Shown here: piece after piece, positions 8,869 through 18,665 of the stretch
How the letters are laid out: each line of letters opens with the position of its first letter
Position numbering within the stretch: the stretch's first letter is position 1
NCBI GenBank assembly: GCA_947259275.1
Contig: CAMYMH010000027.1
Coordinates: 1-64,000 of the forward strand
Direction: 5' to 3'
From: an uncultured Acidimicrobiaceae bacterium
Lineage (GTDB): Bacteria; Actinomycetota; Acidimicrobiia; Spongiisociales; SHLN01
DNA: 64,000 nucleotides
Notes under the pieces: model-generated
Seen by the model: only the letters and a program-made list of their open reading frames with translations
Told to the model about the DNA's origin: nothing
Databases searched by the model: none
Program-made: the position numbers and the translations under genes

Positions 8869-10580
8869 TTCAGATCCTCGAGGCTCATTGCCACGTCGTC
8901 GTTCGAGCCACCGGCGGGGACCATCGGGAAGACCATCTCGTCGGGGTCGACTCTGAACTCGGAGATGACCGGCTGGTCGTTGATGGTGAGCGACTTCTCG
9001 ATAACCGGACCCACCTCGGAGGGGTGCTCGGCGCGCAGCCCAACGCACCCCATTGCCTCGGCCAGCTTGACGTAGTCGGGCGTATGGTTGGTGAGCTCGG
9101 TGGCCGAGAATCGCTCGTTGTAGAAGAGGCGTTGCCACTGGCGCACCATGCCGAGGTTGTTGTTGTTGAGCACGGCGATCTTGACCGGCACGCCCTCGGT
9201 GCTGGCGGTGGTCAGCTCCTGCATGGTCATCTGGAAGCAACCGTCACCATCGATGGCGTACACGAGCTCATCTGGCATGCCGACCTTGGCACCAATTGCG
9301 GCCGGGATGGCGTATCCCATCGTGCCCAGGCCACCGGAATTTATCCAGGTGCGCGGCTTGGTGTACTTCCACAGCTGCGAGGCCCACATTTGATGCTGGC
9401 CTACGCCTGCCACCACGATCGCCTGGCCGCCGGTGATGCGGTAGAGCTCTTCGACGACGAACTGCGGCTTGATGGGCCCGGCCGGGTCCTGCTGGTAGTG
9501 GACCACCTTGTCACGCTGCCACTCACGAATCGTCTCAAGCCATCCGGCATGGTCGGGAGCCGGTGCTCCGTCGAGCGTGCGGTCGAGCTTGCCGATCAGC
9601 TGCCCGAGCACGGTGCGGGCGTCGCCCACGATGGGAACGTCGGGGGTGCGAACCTTGCCGATTTCGGAAGGGTCGATGTCGGCGTGAATCACCTTGGCAT
9701 GCGGGGCGAACGCAGCCGGATCGCCGGTCACCCGGTCGTCGAAGCGGGCACCGATGGCGATGAGCAGATCGGACTTCTGAATGGCCGTGATGGCCGCATA
9801 CAGGCCGTGCATGCCCGGCATGCCGAGGCTGAGGGGGTGGTGGTCGGGGAAGGCGCCCCTCGCCATCAGGGTGGTTGTGACCGGGAGGTTGGCCTTTTCC
9901 GCCAGCGCGAGCAGTTCGGCGTGGGCGCCGGCGGCAACGATGCCTCCGCCGGCGTAGAGCACCGGGCGTTCGGCGGCGAGGATCAAGTCGACGGCGGCAC
10001 GAATCTGGAGCGGGTGGCCCTTGGTGTTCGGCTTGTATCCAGGAAGGTCGACCTTTCCGGTCGGCTGGTGCCACTCGATCTCGGTGTTCAAGATGTTCTT
10101 GGGCAGGTCGACGAGGACCGGGCCCGGTCGACCGCTGCCCGCCAGGTGAAACGCCTCATGGATCACGTCGGGGATGTCCGCCGGGTCGGTCACCAGGTAG
10201 TTGTGCTTGGTGGCCGGCATGCTGATGCCCCAGGTGTGGGCCTCTTGAAAGGCGTCGTTGCCGATGGCGTGGGTGGGGACCTGGCCGGTGATGGCGACAA
10301 TCGGCACCGAATCCATGTAGGCGTTGGCGAGGGGTGTTACCAGATTGGTCGCTCCCGGCCCAGAAGTGGCGATGACGACGCCGACCTTGCCGGTGGCCTG
10401 GGCGTAGCCCTCGGCCATGTGGCCGGCACCCTGCTCGTGGCGGGCGAGGATATGCCGGATCGGGCTGTCGTACAGCGGGTCGTATGCTGGCAGGATGGCG
10501 CCGCCGGGATGCCCGAACATGACTTCAACGCCCTCGAATTCGAGAGCCTTGATGAGTGCCTCTGCGACTGTGATCTTCAT
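8865..10580 (-). CDS. ilvB: Acetolactate synthase large (catalytic) subunit
   Basis: The 571-residue ThDP enzyme makes acetolactate or acetohydroxybutyrate for valine, leucine and isoleucine. It has FGHPGGAILPAYD near residue 22, the catalytic glutamate in RHEQGAGHMAEGYA (E49), and the ThDP/Mg motif beginning IDGDGCFQM and ending NNNNLG near residues 437-467. The start is the ATG before KITVAEALIKAL; an upstream in-frame ATG lies in the attenuator region and is not conserved. It is transcribed from an attenuated promoter. Confidence 0.96.
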   Translation of the reverse strand: MKITVAEALIKALEFEGVEVMFGHPGGAILPAYDPLYDSPIRHILARHEQGAGHMAEGYAQATGKVGVVIATSGPGATNLVTPLANAYMDSVPIVAITGQVPTHAIGNDAFQEAHTWGISMPATKHNYLVTDPADIPDVIHEAFHLAGSGRPGPVLVDLPKNILNTEIEWHQPTGKVDLPGYKPNTKGHPLQIRAAVDLILAAERPVLYAGGGIVAAGAHAELLALAEKANLPVTTTLMARGAFPDHHPLSLGMPGMHGLYAAITAIQKSDLLIAIGARFDDRVTGDPAAFAPHAKVIHADIDPSEIGKVRTPDVPIVGDARTVLGQLIGKLDRTLDGAPAPDHAGWLETIREWQRDKVVHYQQDPAGPIKPQFVVEELYRITGGQAIVVAGVGQHQMWASQLWKYTKPRTWINSGGLGTMGYAIPAAIGAKVGMPDELVYAIDGDGCFQMTMQELTTASTEGVPVKIAVLNNNNLGMVRQWQRLFYNERFSATELTNHTPDYVKLAEAMGCVGLRAEHPSEVGPVIEKSLTINDQPVISEFRVDPDEMVFPMVPAGGSNDDVAMSLEDLK

Positions 10581-10603
10581 GGTGGCTTTCTGGTCCTGGT
10601 ACG

Positions 10604-10663
10604 AAAAAACCCTCCGGCCGGAGGCAGCGGAGGGAGCGCACACGCCTGTATGTGGCGGTGCGC
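10604..10663 (-). terminator. Transcription attenuator upstream of ilvB
   Basis: Reading the minus strand, a first hairpin (10663-10636; GCGCAC and CGCC pairing with GGCG and GTGCGC) begins at the leader-peptide stop. It is followed by a GC-rich terminator hairpin (CCTCC-ggcc-GGAGG, 10624-10611; an alternative CCCTCCG/CGGAGGG stem also forms) and then TTTTTT at 10609-10604. This is a textbook intrinsic terminator placed between the leader peptide and ilvB, as in amino-acid attenuation. Confidence 0.85.
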
Positions 10664-10698
10664 TAGCTGAGTACGAGAATTCCGGTGAGTGAGTGCAT
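10663..10698 (-). CDS. ilvB leader peptide MHSLTGILVLS
   Basis: The 11-codon ORF ends in a run of Ile-Leu-Val-Leu, the branched-chain amino acids whose synthesis is controlled. It lies between a consensus promoter and the attenuator terminator. Ribosome stalling on these codons when charged tRNAs are scarce would let transcription proceed into ilvB. It is too short for routine gene prediction. The position, codon content and following hairpins make this a confident call. Confidence 0.85.
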   Translation of the reverse strand: MHSLTGILVLS

Positions 10699-10714
10699 GA
10701 TTGGTTGGTTCGAC

Positions 10715-10743
10715 AGTATGTCGATCGAGCTTGAGCTTGTCAA
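10715..10743 (-). promoter_or_regulatory. ilvB promoter TTGACA-N17-CATACT
   Basis: A perfect -35 TTGACA (10743-10738) and a -10 CATACT (10720-10715) are separated by exactly 17 bases, just upstream of the leader peptide. The -35 box overlaps the start codon of the divergent NYN gene. Confidence 0.85.
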
Positions 10744-11990
10744 TGTCTAGCCCGTTGGGTGATGTTATCCCAGCCGAGCTGTTACAGCCGGCGATCAAGG
10801 CCGGCCGGGCTGCTTTGCGGCGGCTCGACGACGATGACGTGCCCGCCAAGCTGCGGAAGGTGGCGGCCTACCAGGGCGGCCGGCTCCCGGCCCCGCTGCG
10901 AAAAGCCGTCATCGCCGCCCTCGACGAGGACGAATGGCTCCGCCAGAAGGCGATCGAGGAGCTGGCGGCCACCGATCCCGGGGCCGCCGGGTCGGAGGGA
11001 GCGGCTGCCCTGTTCCTGCTTCGTCCCGCCGGGTGGGAATTCGAGCTGGGAAGGCGAGTGGAACGCTTCGCCCAGGGACGAGCCGAGGGCCGGATGGCCG
11101 AACTCGATGGCCGGGTGGCAGCCGCCAAGCGGCGGGAGGTCGAGGCCAAGCGCCGGTGGCAGGAGGCAAAGCGCCGGATCAAGGAGTTGGAGAAGCTCCG
11201 TCGTGACGAGGTCGAGGCGGTGAGGAGCCAGCTCCGGGAGCTTCGAGAAGCCGATCGCATCGAGGATGAACAGCACGCCCGCCTGGTCGCTGAGCTCGAG
11301 GCCGCCCGCTGCAAGGCCGAAACGGCCCATCGGCAGGAGGTCGAGGCCGCCGAAACGCTCAAACAGCGGCTGCGCAAAGCCGAGGAGCAGCGGGCCGATG
11401 TCGAGAAACGAATTCAATCCGGCAGCCAGGTGGCGTGGGGGAGCGGAGATCCGATCGCCCTCGCCCGCCACCTCGACACTCTGGTACGGACGGTTGAGGC
11501 GGACCCGGCGCTGCTCGAGTTCACCAAACCGCCGGCGGAACGCGCGTGGAAGCTTCCACCCGGCGCCCGGCCCGACGATCGGAATTCCATCGACTGGCTA
11601 ATGCGCCAGCCGTTGCCGTTCACCCTTGTCGTCGACGGCTACAACGTGACATTTCGCTTGAGCGGGGGGCCGGATTCCGCCGCCCGGGACCGGCTAAACG
11701 AAGAGCTGTCCCGTTTCAAGCTCCGAACCAAGACCCCAGTCAACGTCGTAGCCGTCTACGACTCGGCCATCAACCCGGAAGTAGAGACCGGCGTCGGCCC
11801 GGGCGGAGTTTGGCTGCGCTTCACTCGGGACGGCCTCACCGCCGACGATGACATCCGCAGTCTCGTCGCCGATTCCGAGGTTCCAGTCGTCGTCGTTTCG
11901 AGCGACCGCGAGGTCCGCGAGGGGTCCGAGCAGTTCGGTGCCATTGCACTGTGGTCCGAGGCCCTCATCGCTTGGATCCAGGGCCGCTGA
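10743..11990 (+). CDS. NYN/PIN-like domain protein with coiled coil (predicted RNA-binding nuclease)
   Basis: The 415-residue protein has an N-terminal helical region, a long Arg/Glu/Ala-rich coiled coil (about residues 105-225) and a C-terminal YacP-type NYN domain beginning LVVDGYNVTF near residue 292. The acidic residues expected of a PIN-like active site are present (VVDGYN, VVAVYDSA, TADDDIRSLV). The family is predicted to cut or bind RNA in translation-related processes. The start at MSSPLGD is chosen because the upstream extension is compositionally poor; it overlaps the ilvB -35 box. Confidence 0.8.
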   Translation: MSSPLGDVIPAELLQPAIKAGRAALRRLDDDDVPAKLRKVAAYQGGRLPAPLRKAVIAALDEDEWLRQKAIEELAATDPGAAGSEGAAALFLLRPAGWEFELGRRVERFAQGRAEGRMAELDGRVAAAKRREVEAKRRWQEAKRRIKELEKLRRDEVEAVRSQLRELREADRIEDEQHARLVAELEAARCKAETAHRQEVEAAETLKQRLRKAEEQRADVEKRIQSGSQVAWGSGDPIALARHLDTLVRTVEADPALLEFTKPPAERAWKLPPGARPDDRNSIDWLMRQPLPFTLVVDGYNVTFRLSGGPDSAARDRLNEELSRFKLRTKTPVNVVAVYDSAINPEVETGVGPGGVWLRFTRDGLTADDDIRSLVADSEVPVVVVSSDREVREGSEQFGAIALWSEALIAWIQGR

Positions 11991-11995
11991 GGTCC

Positions 11996-13018
11996 TCAGG
12001 TGCCGATCGTTTTCTCGACGGAGCGGAGCTCCTGGCAGGTTTGCATCACTCGCTCGGCCATGGCTGCTTCGGCTACCTTGAGGTAGGACCTCGGGTCGTA
12101 GACCTTCTTGTTGCCGACCTCACCGTCGATCTTGAGCACCCCGTCGTAATTCGCCATCATGTGGCCGGCAATCGGCCGGGTGAAGGCGTACTGGTTGTCG
12201 GTGTCGACGTTCATCTTGATGACGCCGTAGTCGACCGCGTCGTGAATCTCCGACATGAGCGAGCCGCTCCCGCCGTGAAACACGTAGAGGAAGCGGGCAC
12301 CGGGATGGTTCCCCTTCAGGGTTTCCTGACATTCCTTGAGGATCTCAGGCCGCAGCTTGACGTTGCCCGGCTTGTATGAGCCGTGCACATTGCCGAAGGT
12401 CGCCGCCAGCAGGTAGGTGCTCTCACCGGGAACACCGAGCGCCTCGACCACCTTCATCACGTCCTCGGGGCTGGTGTAGAGGTTGGCGTTCTCGTCGGCG
12501 GCCACGCCGTCCTCTTCGCCACCGACGACCCCGGCCTCGACCTCGAGCAGCACATCGAGGGGAGTCATCTCCTCGTACAACTGAGCCGAGATCTTCAGGT
12601 TCTCGTCGAGCGGGATGGCCGATCCGTCGAACATATGGCTTTGGAACAGCGGCGGCTTGCCCTGGCTGCGGCGCTCCCTGGCGATTTCGAGCAGCGGGCG
12701 AATGAAGGTATCCACTTTGTCTGCCTGGCAATGATCGGTGTGGAGCGCGAAGTTCACCGGGTAGCGGTCGGCGAGGGTGCCGGCGAACTCGGCCAGCGCG
12801 GCGGCTCCCAGCGCCATGTCCTGGATGTGGGTGCCGCTGGCGAAGCTTCCGCCCCCGGTGCTGATCTGGATGATGCCGTCCGACTCGGATTCGGCCAGCC
12901 CCCGCATGGCCGCATTGATGGTCTCCGACGAGGTGACGTTGATGGCGGGGAAGGCGTACTTTCCCTCCTGGGCGGCGGCGAGCATCGCCTGGTAGGTGTC
13001 GGGTGTTGCGATCGGCAT
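11996..13018 (-). CDS. fba: Class II fructose-bisphosphate aldolase
   Basis: The 340-residue zinc enzyme of glycolysis and gluconeogenesis begins AFPAINVTSSETINAAMRG. It carries the metal-binding ALHTDHCQAD at residues 91-100, the long-type insert with SHMFDGSAIPLDEN, EVEAGVVGGEEDG and FHGGSGS near the C-terminus. ACGGAGGA precedes the ATG. It starts 47 bases from the divergent DUF402 gene and ends 5 bases from the NYN gene. Confidence 0.95.
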   Translation of the reverse strand: MPIATPDTYQAMLAAAQEGKYAFPAINVTSSETINAAMRGLAESESDGIIQISTGGGSFASGTHIQDMALGAAALAEFAGTLADRYPVNFALHTDHCQADKVDTFIRPLLEIARERRSQGKPPLFQSHMFDGSAIPLDENLKISAQLYEEMTPLDVLLEVEAGVVGGEEDGVAADENANLYTSPEDVMKVVEALGVPGESTYLLAATFGNVHGSYKPGNVKLRPEILKECQETLKGNHPGARFLYVFHGGSGSLMSEIHDAVDYGVIKMNVDTDNQYAFTRPIAGHMMANYDGVLKIDGEVGNKKVYDPRSYLKVAEAAMAERVMQTCQELRSVEKTIGT

Positions 13019-13053
13019 GACTGGTCCTCCGTCTCAAGTTCTCGACTGAACCC

Positions 13054-13059
13054 TACAGT
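13054..13059 (+). promoter_or_regulatory. -10 hexamer TACAGT for a leaderless DUF402 transcript
   Basis: TACAGT lies 6 bases before the GTG start at 13066, with no Shine-Dalgarno sequence. Confidence 0.4.
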
Positions 13060-13065
13060 TGCCGC

Positions 13066-13620
13066 GTGCAGCAACAGTCAGACGAAAGGCCCGAAGCCGG
13101 GGGACCGGCCGTTGTCCAGTATTTCAAGTACTCGGGCGACCTTCACTGGCGCCACGACCTGGTGTATCTGGGCGACGACGGGCACGGCACCTGGCTGGGC
13201 GGTCCTGCCGGCACCACCATCCAACGAGGCCACGAACCGCCCAAGCGCTGGCCGAGCCCGTTTGTGCAGCTGGTTGCTCCCGGCCAATGGTGGACTCTGT
13301 TCTTCAACGGCGACCACTCAGACGACTACCGCATCTATGTGGATGTGATCACCCCGGCGACCTGGTCGCAAGGGGGTCGGGTGGAGATGGTCGACCTCGA
13401 TCTCGATGTGGTATTGCACCACGATGGATCGGTCGAGCTCCTCGACGAGGACGAGTTCCTGGAGCACGCCCGGCTGTTCTCCTACCCGGACTGGCTGGTC
13501 GACCGGGCCCGGGTGGCGGCCGCCGAGCTCATGATCGAGGTCGAAGCGAGGGCCGAGCCATTTGGCACTGCCGGCGAGCCCTGGCTGAGGATGGTGGAGG
13601 GGAATCCTTCGGGTTCCTAG
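13066..13620 (+). CDS. DUF402 domain-containing protein
   Basis: The 184-residue protein matches the DUF402 family (nucleoside phosphatase-like beta-barrel proteins such as FomD and Ntdp). Telling stretches are YIYVDVITPATWS-like RIYVDVITPATW, MVDLDLDVVLHHDGSVELLDEDEF and a C-terminal helix of the usual kind. The conserved Asp-rich motif (DLDLDVV) would bind metal. It begins with GTG. The substrate is unknown. Confidence 0.8.
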   Translation: MQQQSDERPEAGGPAVVQYFKYSGDLHWRHDLVYLGDDGHGTWLGGPAGTTIQRGHEPPKRWPSPFVQLVAPGQWWTLFFNGDHSDDYRIYVDVITPATWSQGGRVEMVDLDLDVVLHHDGSVELLDEDEFLEHARLFSYPDWLVDRARVAAAELMIEVEARAEPFGTAGEPWLRMVEGNPSGS

Positions 13621-13714
13621 GCAGACTGCTTTCGCAGCTGCTTCTGTGATCGCATCTCCGGCGCAGCCGGGAGGGGGACGATCCCGAGCGGACCCGGTGA
13701 GCACGAGATGGCGG

Positions 13715-13720
13715 TAGCTT
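13715..13720 (+). promoter_or_regulatory. -10 hexamer TAGCTT before the EamA gene
   Basis: TAGCTT lies 9 bases upstream of the ATG at 13730, and no Shine-Dalgarno sequence is seen. Confidence 0.35.
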
Positions 13721-13729
13721 TGGCCGGCT

Positions 13730-14689
13730 ATGACCAATCCCGTTCCACCTCCGAGTCGTATGGGAGGGTTGGTGGTCACCGGTGAGGGTTCCCGGGTGGA
13801 GGCGTACGGCACCCTGGATTGGAGCCTGCTGGGGTCGATTTCGTTGATCTGGGGTGCCTCGTTCCTGTTCATCGCAGTCGGGCTTCGGAGCCTGGATGCT
13901 GGTGTCCTTGCGTCGGCCCGCGTGTTGCTGGGTGCGGGGTCCTTGGCGATGTTTCCGGCTGCCCGCCGGGGTATCGCCGTCCGCGACCGGGGCCGCGTGA
14001 TCGCCATCGGACTGGTGAGTCAGGCGGCCCCGGCCCTGTTGTTTGCGCTCGCCGAGGAGCGTATCGAGAGTGCCCTGGCCGGCATGCTGGTGAGCGCCAC
14101 GCCGATACTGACCGCCCTCCTCATGGCTGCCATCACCCGGCGACTACCCGGACGTCTGCAGATGGTCGGGTTGACCATCGGCTTCGGAGGGGTGGTGGCT
14201 TTGACCCTCCCGAGCCTGGCCGGGGCCGGGGGCTCCGCCCTCGGTATCTTCTACGTGATCCTGGCGATCTCCGGCTACGCCTTCGCCAACGTGCTCTACC
14301 CACCGCTGCAGCAGACCTACGGAGCATTGCCGGTGATCATGTGGGCGCTGGTGGCTGCCTCGCTGGTCCTCTTGCCGCTTGGCATTCTCGGTCTCCCCGA
14401 CTCGAGTTTCGAGTGGGGCCCGGTGGTGGCGGTGGTCACGCTGGGGGTCGTCGGCACCGGGATCGCGCGGGCGATGCACATGACGCTCATCGGCCGGGTC
14501 GGTCCCAACCGGGGAGCGGTCGCCGGCTATTCGATTCCCGTCATCGCCCTCATCCTGGGAGTGGTCTTTCTCGACGAGACGGTCAAGCTGATCCAGGTGA
14601 TGGGCGTCTTCATCGCGTTGGTCGGCAGCTACCTCGTGACCCGCAGAGAGTCGCGCCTTGTCGCCGACGAGGGGTCCGGCCCGGCGTGA
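13730..14689 (+). CDS. EamA-family (DMT) transporter
   Basis: The 319-residue protein has about ten hydrophobic helices arranged as two EamA halves. SLIWGASFLFIAVGLR opens the first, and GYSIPVIALILGVVFLDE is the conserved end of the second. Such transporters export metabolites or amino acids; the cargo cannot be read from sequence. The C-terminus is a short basic tail. It lies directly upstream of proS, with 45 bases between, and may be transcribed separately. Confidence 0.88.
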   Translation: MTNPVPPPSRMGGLVVTGEGSRVEAYGTLDWSLLGSISLIWGASFLFIAVGLRSLDAGVLASARVLLGAGSLAMFPAARRGIAVRDRGRVIAIGLVSQAAPALLFALAEERIESALAGMLVSATPILTALLMAAITRRLPGRLQMVGLTIGFGGVVALTLPSLAGAGGSALGIFYVILAISGYAFANVLYPPLQQTYGALPVIMWALVAASLVLLPLGILGLPDSSFEWGPVVAVVTLGVVGTGIARAMHMTLIGRVGPNRGAVAGYSIPVIALILGVVFLDETVKLIQVMGVFIALVGSYLVTRRESRLVADEGSGPA

Positions 14690-16198
<1,509 letters not shown>

Positions 16199-16380
16199 AA
16201 GTCCCAGGTCCCAAGTCGCCGGTTCTCAGACCCATAGGCGGCGACGAGCGCGAGCGCCAGCCGAGGTTCCACCCTCTGCACGAGATCAACGAAATCTTGA
16301 TCCGCTTGGACCTTGACCATGCGGCCTCCCACCGCCTCTACTTGATTAGACCATCCAACACCCAGAACGGGTCACACGCG

Positions 16381-16587
16381 ATGTGGCAGCTGGTCGGTGG
16401 GTCTTTCTTGTCACACCCGGCAGATAACACGGGCGCCTGTGATGACTGCGTCGTGACGGTGCTGCTGGCTGGTCAGTCGTTGCGGAGGGTCGAGCTCGAC
16501 AACACCGAGGCCGATGCCATTGACAACCTGGCCGAAGCGGGCCTGGTGCCGAAGCTCCGCCTCCTCAAGCGCGCCGGCAACGAGTAG
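16381..16587 (+). CDS. Small hypothetical ORF, possibly a gene remnant
   Basis: A 68-residue frame runs from ATG to TAG and reads on naturally from upstream without a stop since within proS, so the start is uncertain. The protein has no recognisable motif apart from one CDDC pair. It ends exactly where the first of two ~78-bp direct repeats begins. The whole stretch 16199-16380 upstream has no gene I can recognise. The ORF may be a decayed gene or chance. Confidence 0.25.
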   Translation: MWQLVGGSFLSHPADNTGACDDCVVTVLLAGQSLRRVELDNTEADAIDNLAEAGLVPKLRLLKRAGNE

Positions 16588-16664
16588 TCGATTCCGCTTC
16601 CTGGGAGCGAGCGACCCTCGCCGGCCAATGGCGCTCGATATGGGTGGGGCCTCATGCGACTCGG
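16587..16664 (+). repeat. Direct repeat R1 (78 bp) upstream of the cupin gene
   Basis: This segment matches 17060-17136 at about 80% identity with one single-base gap. The best-conserved part is GGCGCTCGAT followed by GGGCCTCATGCGACTCGG. R1 and R2 flank the cupin gene. Confidence 0.75.
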
Positions 16665-16677
16665 GACGACTTCCCAT

Positions 16678-16683
16678 TAGGGT
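16678..16683 (+). promoter_or_regulatory. -10 hexamer TAGGGT for a leaderless cupin transcript
   Basis: TAGGGT lies 8 bases before the ATG at 16692. No Shine-Dalgarno sequence is present. Confidence 0.4.
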
Positions 16684-16691
16684 TTCGTGTC

Positions 16692-17021
16692 ATGTCCGCA
16701 GAACCTCCAGCATCGGTGTTCCTCGACATCGCCGGAGAGGTAGAGGTACCCGCCGAGGGGACGCTCAGCCGGGTTCTCTACCGAGACGACCAGATTCGTG
16801 TGGTCGTGTTCGCTTTTGACGAGGGGCAGGAGCTCACCGATCACACGGCGTCGAAGCCGGCCATTGTGCAGGTCGTCTCCGGACGGATTCGGCTCGACCT
16901 GGACGGCGACCCCGTTGAGCTTGGACCGGGATCGTGGGTGCGGATTGCCGCCCACCTGACGCACGCGGTATTTGCTCTCGAGCCGACCGTCATGATGCTC
17001 ACGTTGCTGCCTGCTGCCTAA
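16692..17021 (+). CDS. Small cupin-fold protein
   Basis: The 109-residue protein is a single cupin barrel: VFAFDEGQELTDHTASKPA carries the first metal-binding motif, and LGPGSWVRIAAHLTHAVFA the second with its histidine. It is close to small cupins of the DUF861/ethanolamine-like type. No catalytic role can be assigned. It is flanked by the direct repeats R1 and R2, unlike any other gene here. The start is chosen at MSAEPPASVFL because the longer frame overlaps R1. Confidence 0.8.
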   Translation: MSAEPPASVFLDIAGEVEVPAEGTLSRVLYRDDQIRVVVFAFDEGQELTDHTASKPAIVQVVSGRIRLDLDGDPVELGPGSWVRIAAHLTHAVFALEPTVMMLTLLPAA

Positions 17022-17059
17022 TCCGCGCCGGACCCGTCATGGTGGTTCCCTTCACCGAG

Positions 17060-17136
17060 GTCGACTCCGCTTGCTAGCGGCGAGCCAGCCTCGGTGGCGA
17101 GGGGCGCTCGATTTGTGCGGGCCTCATGCGACTCGG
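17060..17136 (+). repeat. Direct repeat R2 (77 bp) downstream of the cupin gene
   Basis: This is the second copy of the R1/R2 pair. It overlaps the last few codons of the minus-strand membrane gene at 17124. Confidence 0.75.
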
Positions 17137-17438
17137 CGAGATGTCTCTTCACCCTTCGGCATCAAGAACGCGAAGACTCCGGCAACAATGAATAGGGCAG
17201 GAATGTCGCCCACGAGGTTGGTGCGTTCTGCGTCATCCACGATGGCCTGCACCAGCATGATGCCGCCGTGGACAATGCTCGACCACACGGTGAACCAGAT
17301 GAGACTCCGGTTGGCGAGGGGGTTCCTGGCCGCCAAGATCAGAAACACGCCCAAGGTGGCATATACACCCATGATCATCTGCTCGTACTCGGACTGCGGC
17401 GGCTCCCATCCAAAGCCGTCATGCCACTGCCACATCAA
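17124..17438 (-). CDS. DUF6632-like small membrane protein, N-terminus probably missing
   Basis: The 104-residue frame has three transmembrane segments and motifs (EYEQMIMGVYATLGVFLI, HGGIMLVQAI, FAFLMPKGEE) that resemble DUF6632 membrane proteins of about 130-150 residues. The frame is open upstream to a TGA at 17480-17478, and this part encodes another hydrophobic stretch (AIGGIFVVGVPLL) with no ATG, GTG or earlier TTG. So the first helix is truncated, or initiation uses TTG at 17438. That TGA is the stop of the DUF4242-like remnant next to it. The family name is from memory and moderately sure. Confidence 0.6.
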   Translation of the reverse strand: MMWQWHDGFGWEPPQSEYEQMIMGVYATLGVFLILAARNPLANRSLIWFTVWSSIVHGGIMLVQAIVDDAERTNLVGDIPALFIVAGVFAFLMPKGEETSRRVA

Positions 17439-17477
17439 GAGGGGAACCCCGACAACGAAGATTCCCCCGATCGCCTC

Positions 17478-17741
17478 TCAGCTACCTTCGTGAACCTCGA
17501 CAATGTCGTCGGCCACCAGACCATGTGCTTTCCGGTGCACGGCCATGGCCACCTCCGCGCTCGGAGCCTCGACCAGGCAATAGACGGCGCCTTCGGCTTC
17601 GTTGTACCAGTACTGCTGGCATTCCACGCCGTACTTTTCTTGGGTGGCTGCCCCAACGACCCTTGTGGGCTAGCCGAAGCTGGGACAAGGACTCCCATCC
17701 CTCCGCAGAAGTTTGGAAACCAAGGCATCGAGGATAAACAT
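17478..17741 (-). pseudogene. Frameshifted DUF4242-like (SCO4226/nickel-binding-type) gene remnant
   Basis: On the minus strand the C-terminal 63 codons read cleanly: QEKYGVECQQYWYNEAEG, then VYCLVEAPSAEVAMAVHR, then KAHGLVADDIVEVHEGS and TGA at 17478. This matches small DUF4242-type proteins (CLVEAP and AHGLVADDI are typical). Upstream in this frame is a TAG at 17672. A plausible start ATG at 17741 (MFILDA) and an intermediate piece (SLSQLRLAHKG) lie in other frames. At least two frame disruptions are therefore needed. No intact reading exists. Confidence 0.6.
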
Positions 17742-17795
17742 GAGCGACCAGCAGATCACAGCGACTGCCAAGTTGGACCCGACAGGAGAGAGACG

Positions 17796-18665
17796 ATGAC
17801 ACAGACCACGGAACCGCTGCCCCCTCACCTCGCCGAACCCTCCAAGATTGGTCAGGAGATAAGTGTCACCGGCAAGTGGATCCCCACCAAGCAGGGTGGA
17901 CGGTTCCGGAAATCTGCCGAATCGAAGGAGATGCTCGATGAGTGGGAGGACATCCACGCCGGAGCCAGAGCCGATGCCGGGGTGTTGTCGACAGAGATCA
18001 ACCATGCGGTTGGCGAAGACGCCGTGCTGGTTCACCATGTCTTCAGGGACCCCGACGCCCTGGTTGACTATTTCTCGACGACGGCTACCCAGCACATGGG
18101 CGCGCTCACCGCGGTCGCCAAACCCCAGCTACACCTGATTCGCGGCGTCGCCATCCCCGCTCCTGTCAGGGACGCGGTCTTAGCGAAGAACGTGCCGGCG
18201 GCGTTCGGGGAATTGCTGTTCGGCTACGTGAAGGAGGACTACCGGCGCCCCGACCCGGAGACGGCGATCATGGTCACCGCCAAATGGACGTGTCACCCGG
18301 GCGTTGAAACTCATCTCGAAGATCTCAAATACTGGTGGCAGCGGGTTGGGACCGACGCCTATTCGATCGAAAAGGGTCTGCTCAGGTTCGAGGCCTACCG
18401 GGTGGTTGGGGAGGATGCCTTGATCATCCACGAGACGTTCGAGAACAGTGACGAATTGAAATTCCATCTGTCGAAGGGCACTGCCGAGAAATACAAGCAG
18501 GACATCGACCAGGTGGCGGCGCCCGAGGCCTATTTCTTCCGCGGCCCGGTCTCGTGGACCATCAGGACCTACTCCAAGTTCTTGCACCTACCTGCTACGT
18601 ACTCCAGCCAGGGAAGCCACTTCACCCAGCCGGGGGGAACTATGAGCGATGGAGCCACGGCCTGA
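17796..18665 (+). CDS. Tandem ABM-like (dimeric alpha/beta barrel) protein of unknown function
   Basis: The 289-residue protein seems to hold two related halves. Each has a beta-strand pair, a helix with D-x-x-x-L, and an ending of the type YFFRG or LHLIRG (HHVFRDPDALVDYF at about 85-98 and IHETFENSDELKFHL near 210-224). This pattern fits antibiotic-biosynthesis-monooxygenase/Dabb-like folds. AGGAGAG lies 9 bases before the ATG. An ORF extending upstream passes antisense through the DUF4242 remnant and is not real. Substrate and partner are unknown. Confidence 0.65.
   Translation: MTQTTEPLPPHLAEPSKIGQEISVTGKWIPTKQGGRFRKSAESKEMLDEWEDIHAGARADAGVLSTEINHAVGEDAVLVHHVFRDPDALVDYFSTTATQHMGALTAVAKPQLHLIRGVAIPAPVRDAVLAKNVPAAFGELLFGYVKEDYRRPDPETAIMVTAKWTCHPGVETHLEDLKYWWQRVGTDAYSIEKGLLRFEAYRVVGEDALIIHETFENSDELKFHLSKGTAEKYKQDIDQVAAPEAYFFRGPVSWTIRTYSKFLHLPATYSSQGSHFTQPGGTMSDGATA

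Noticed and set aside
9024-10670. A 548-codon plus-strand frame opposite ilvB
   Set aside because: Antisense of ilvB codon structure; no motif, and it would cross the ilvB attenuator.
16587-17136. Integron gene cassettes with attC sites
   Set aside because: The repeats lack paired RYYYAAC/GTTRRRY cores and show no long internal dyad; a lone GTTAAAC near 18695 has no partner. No integrase is present.
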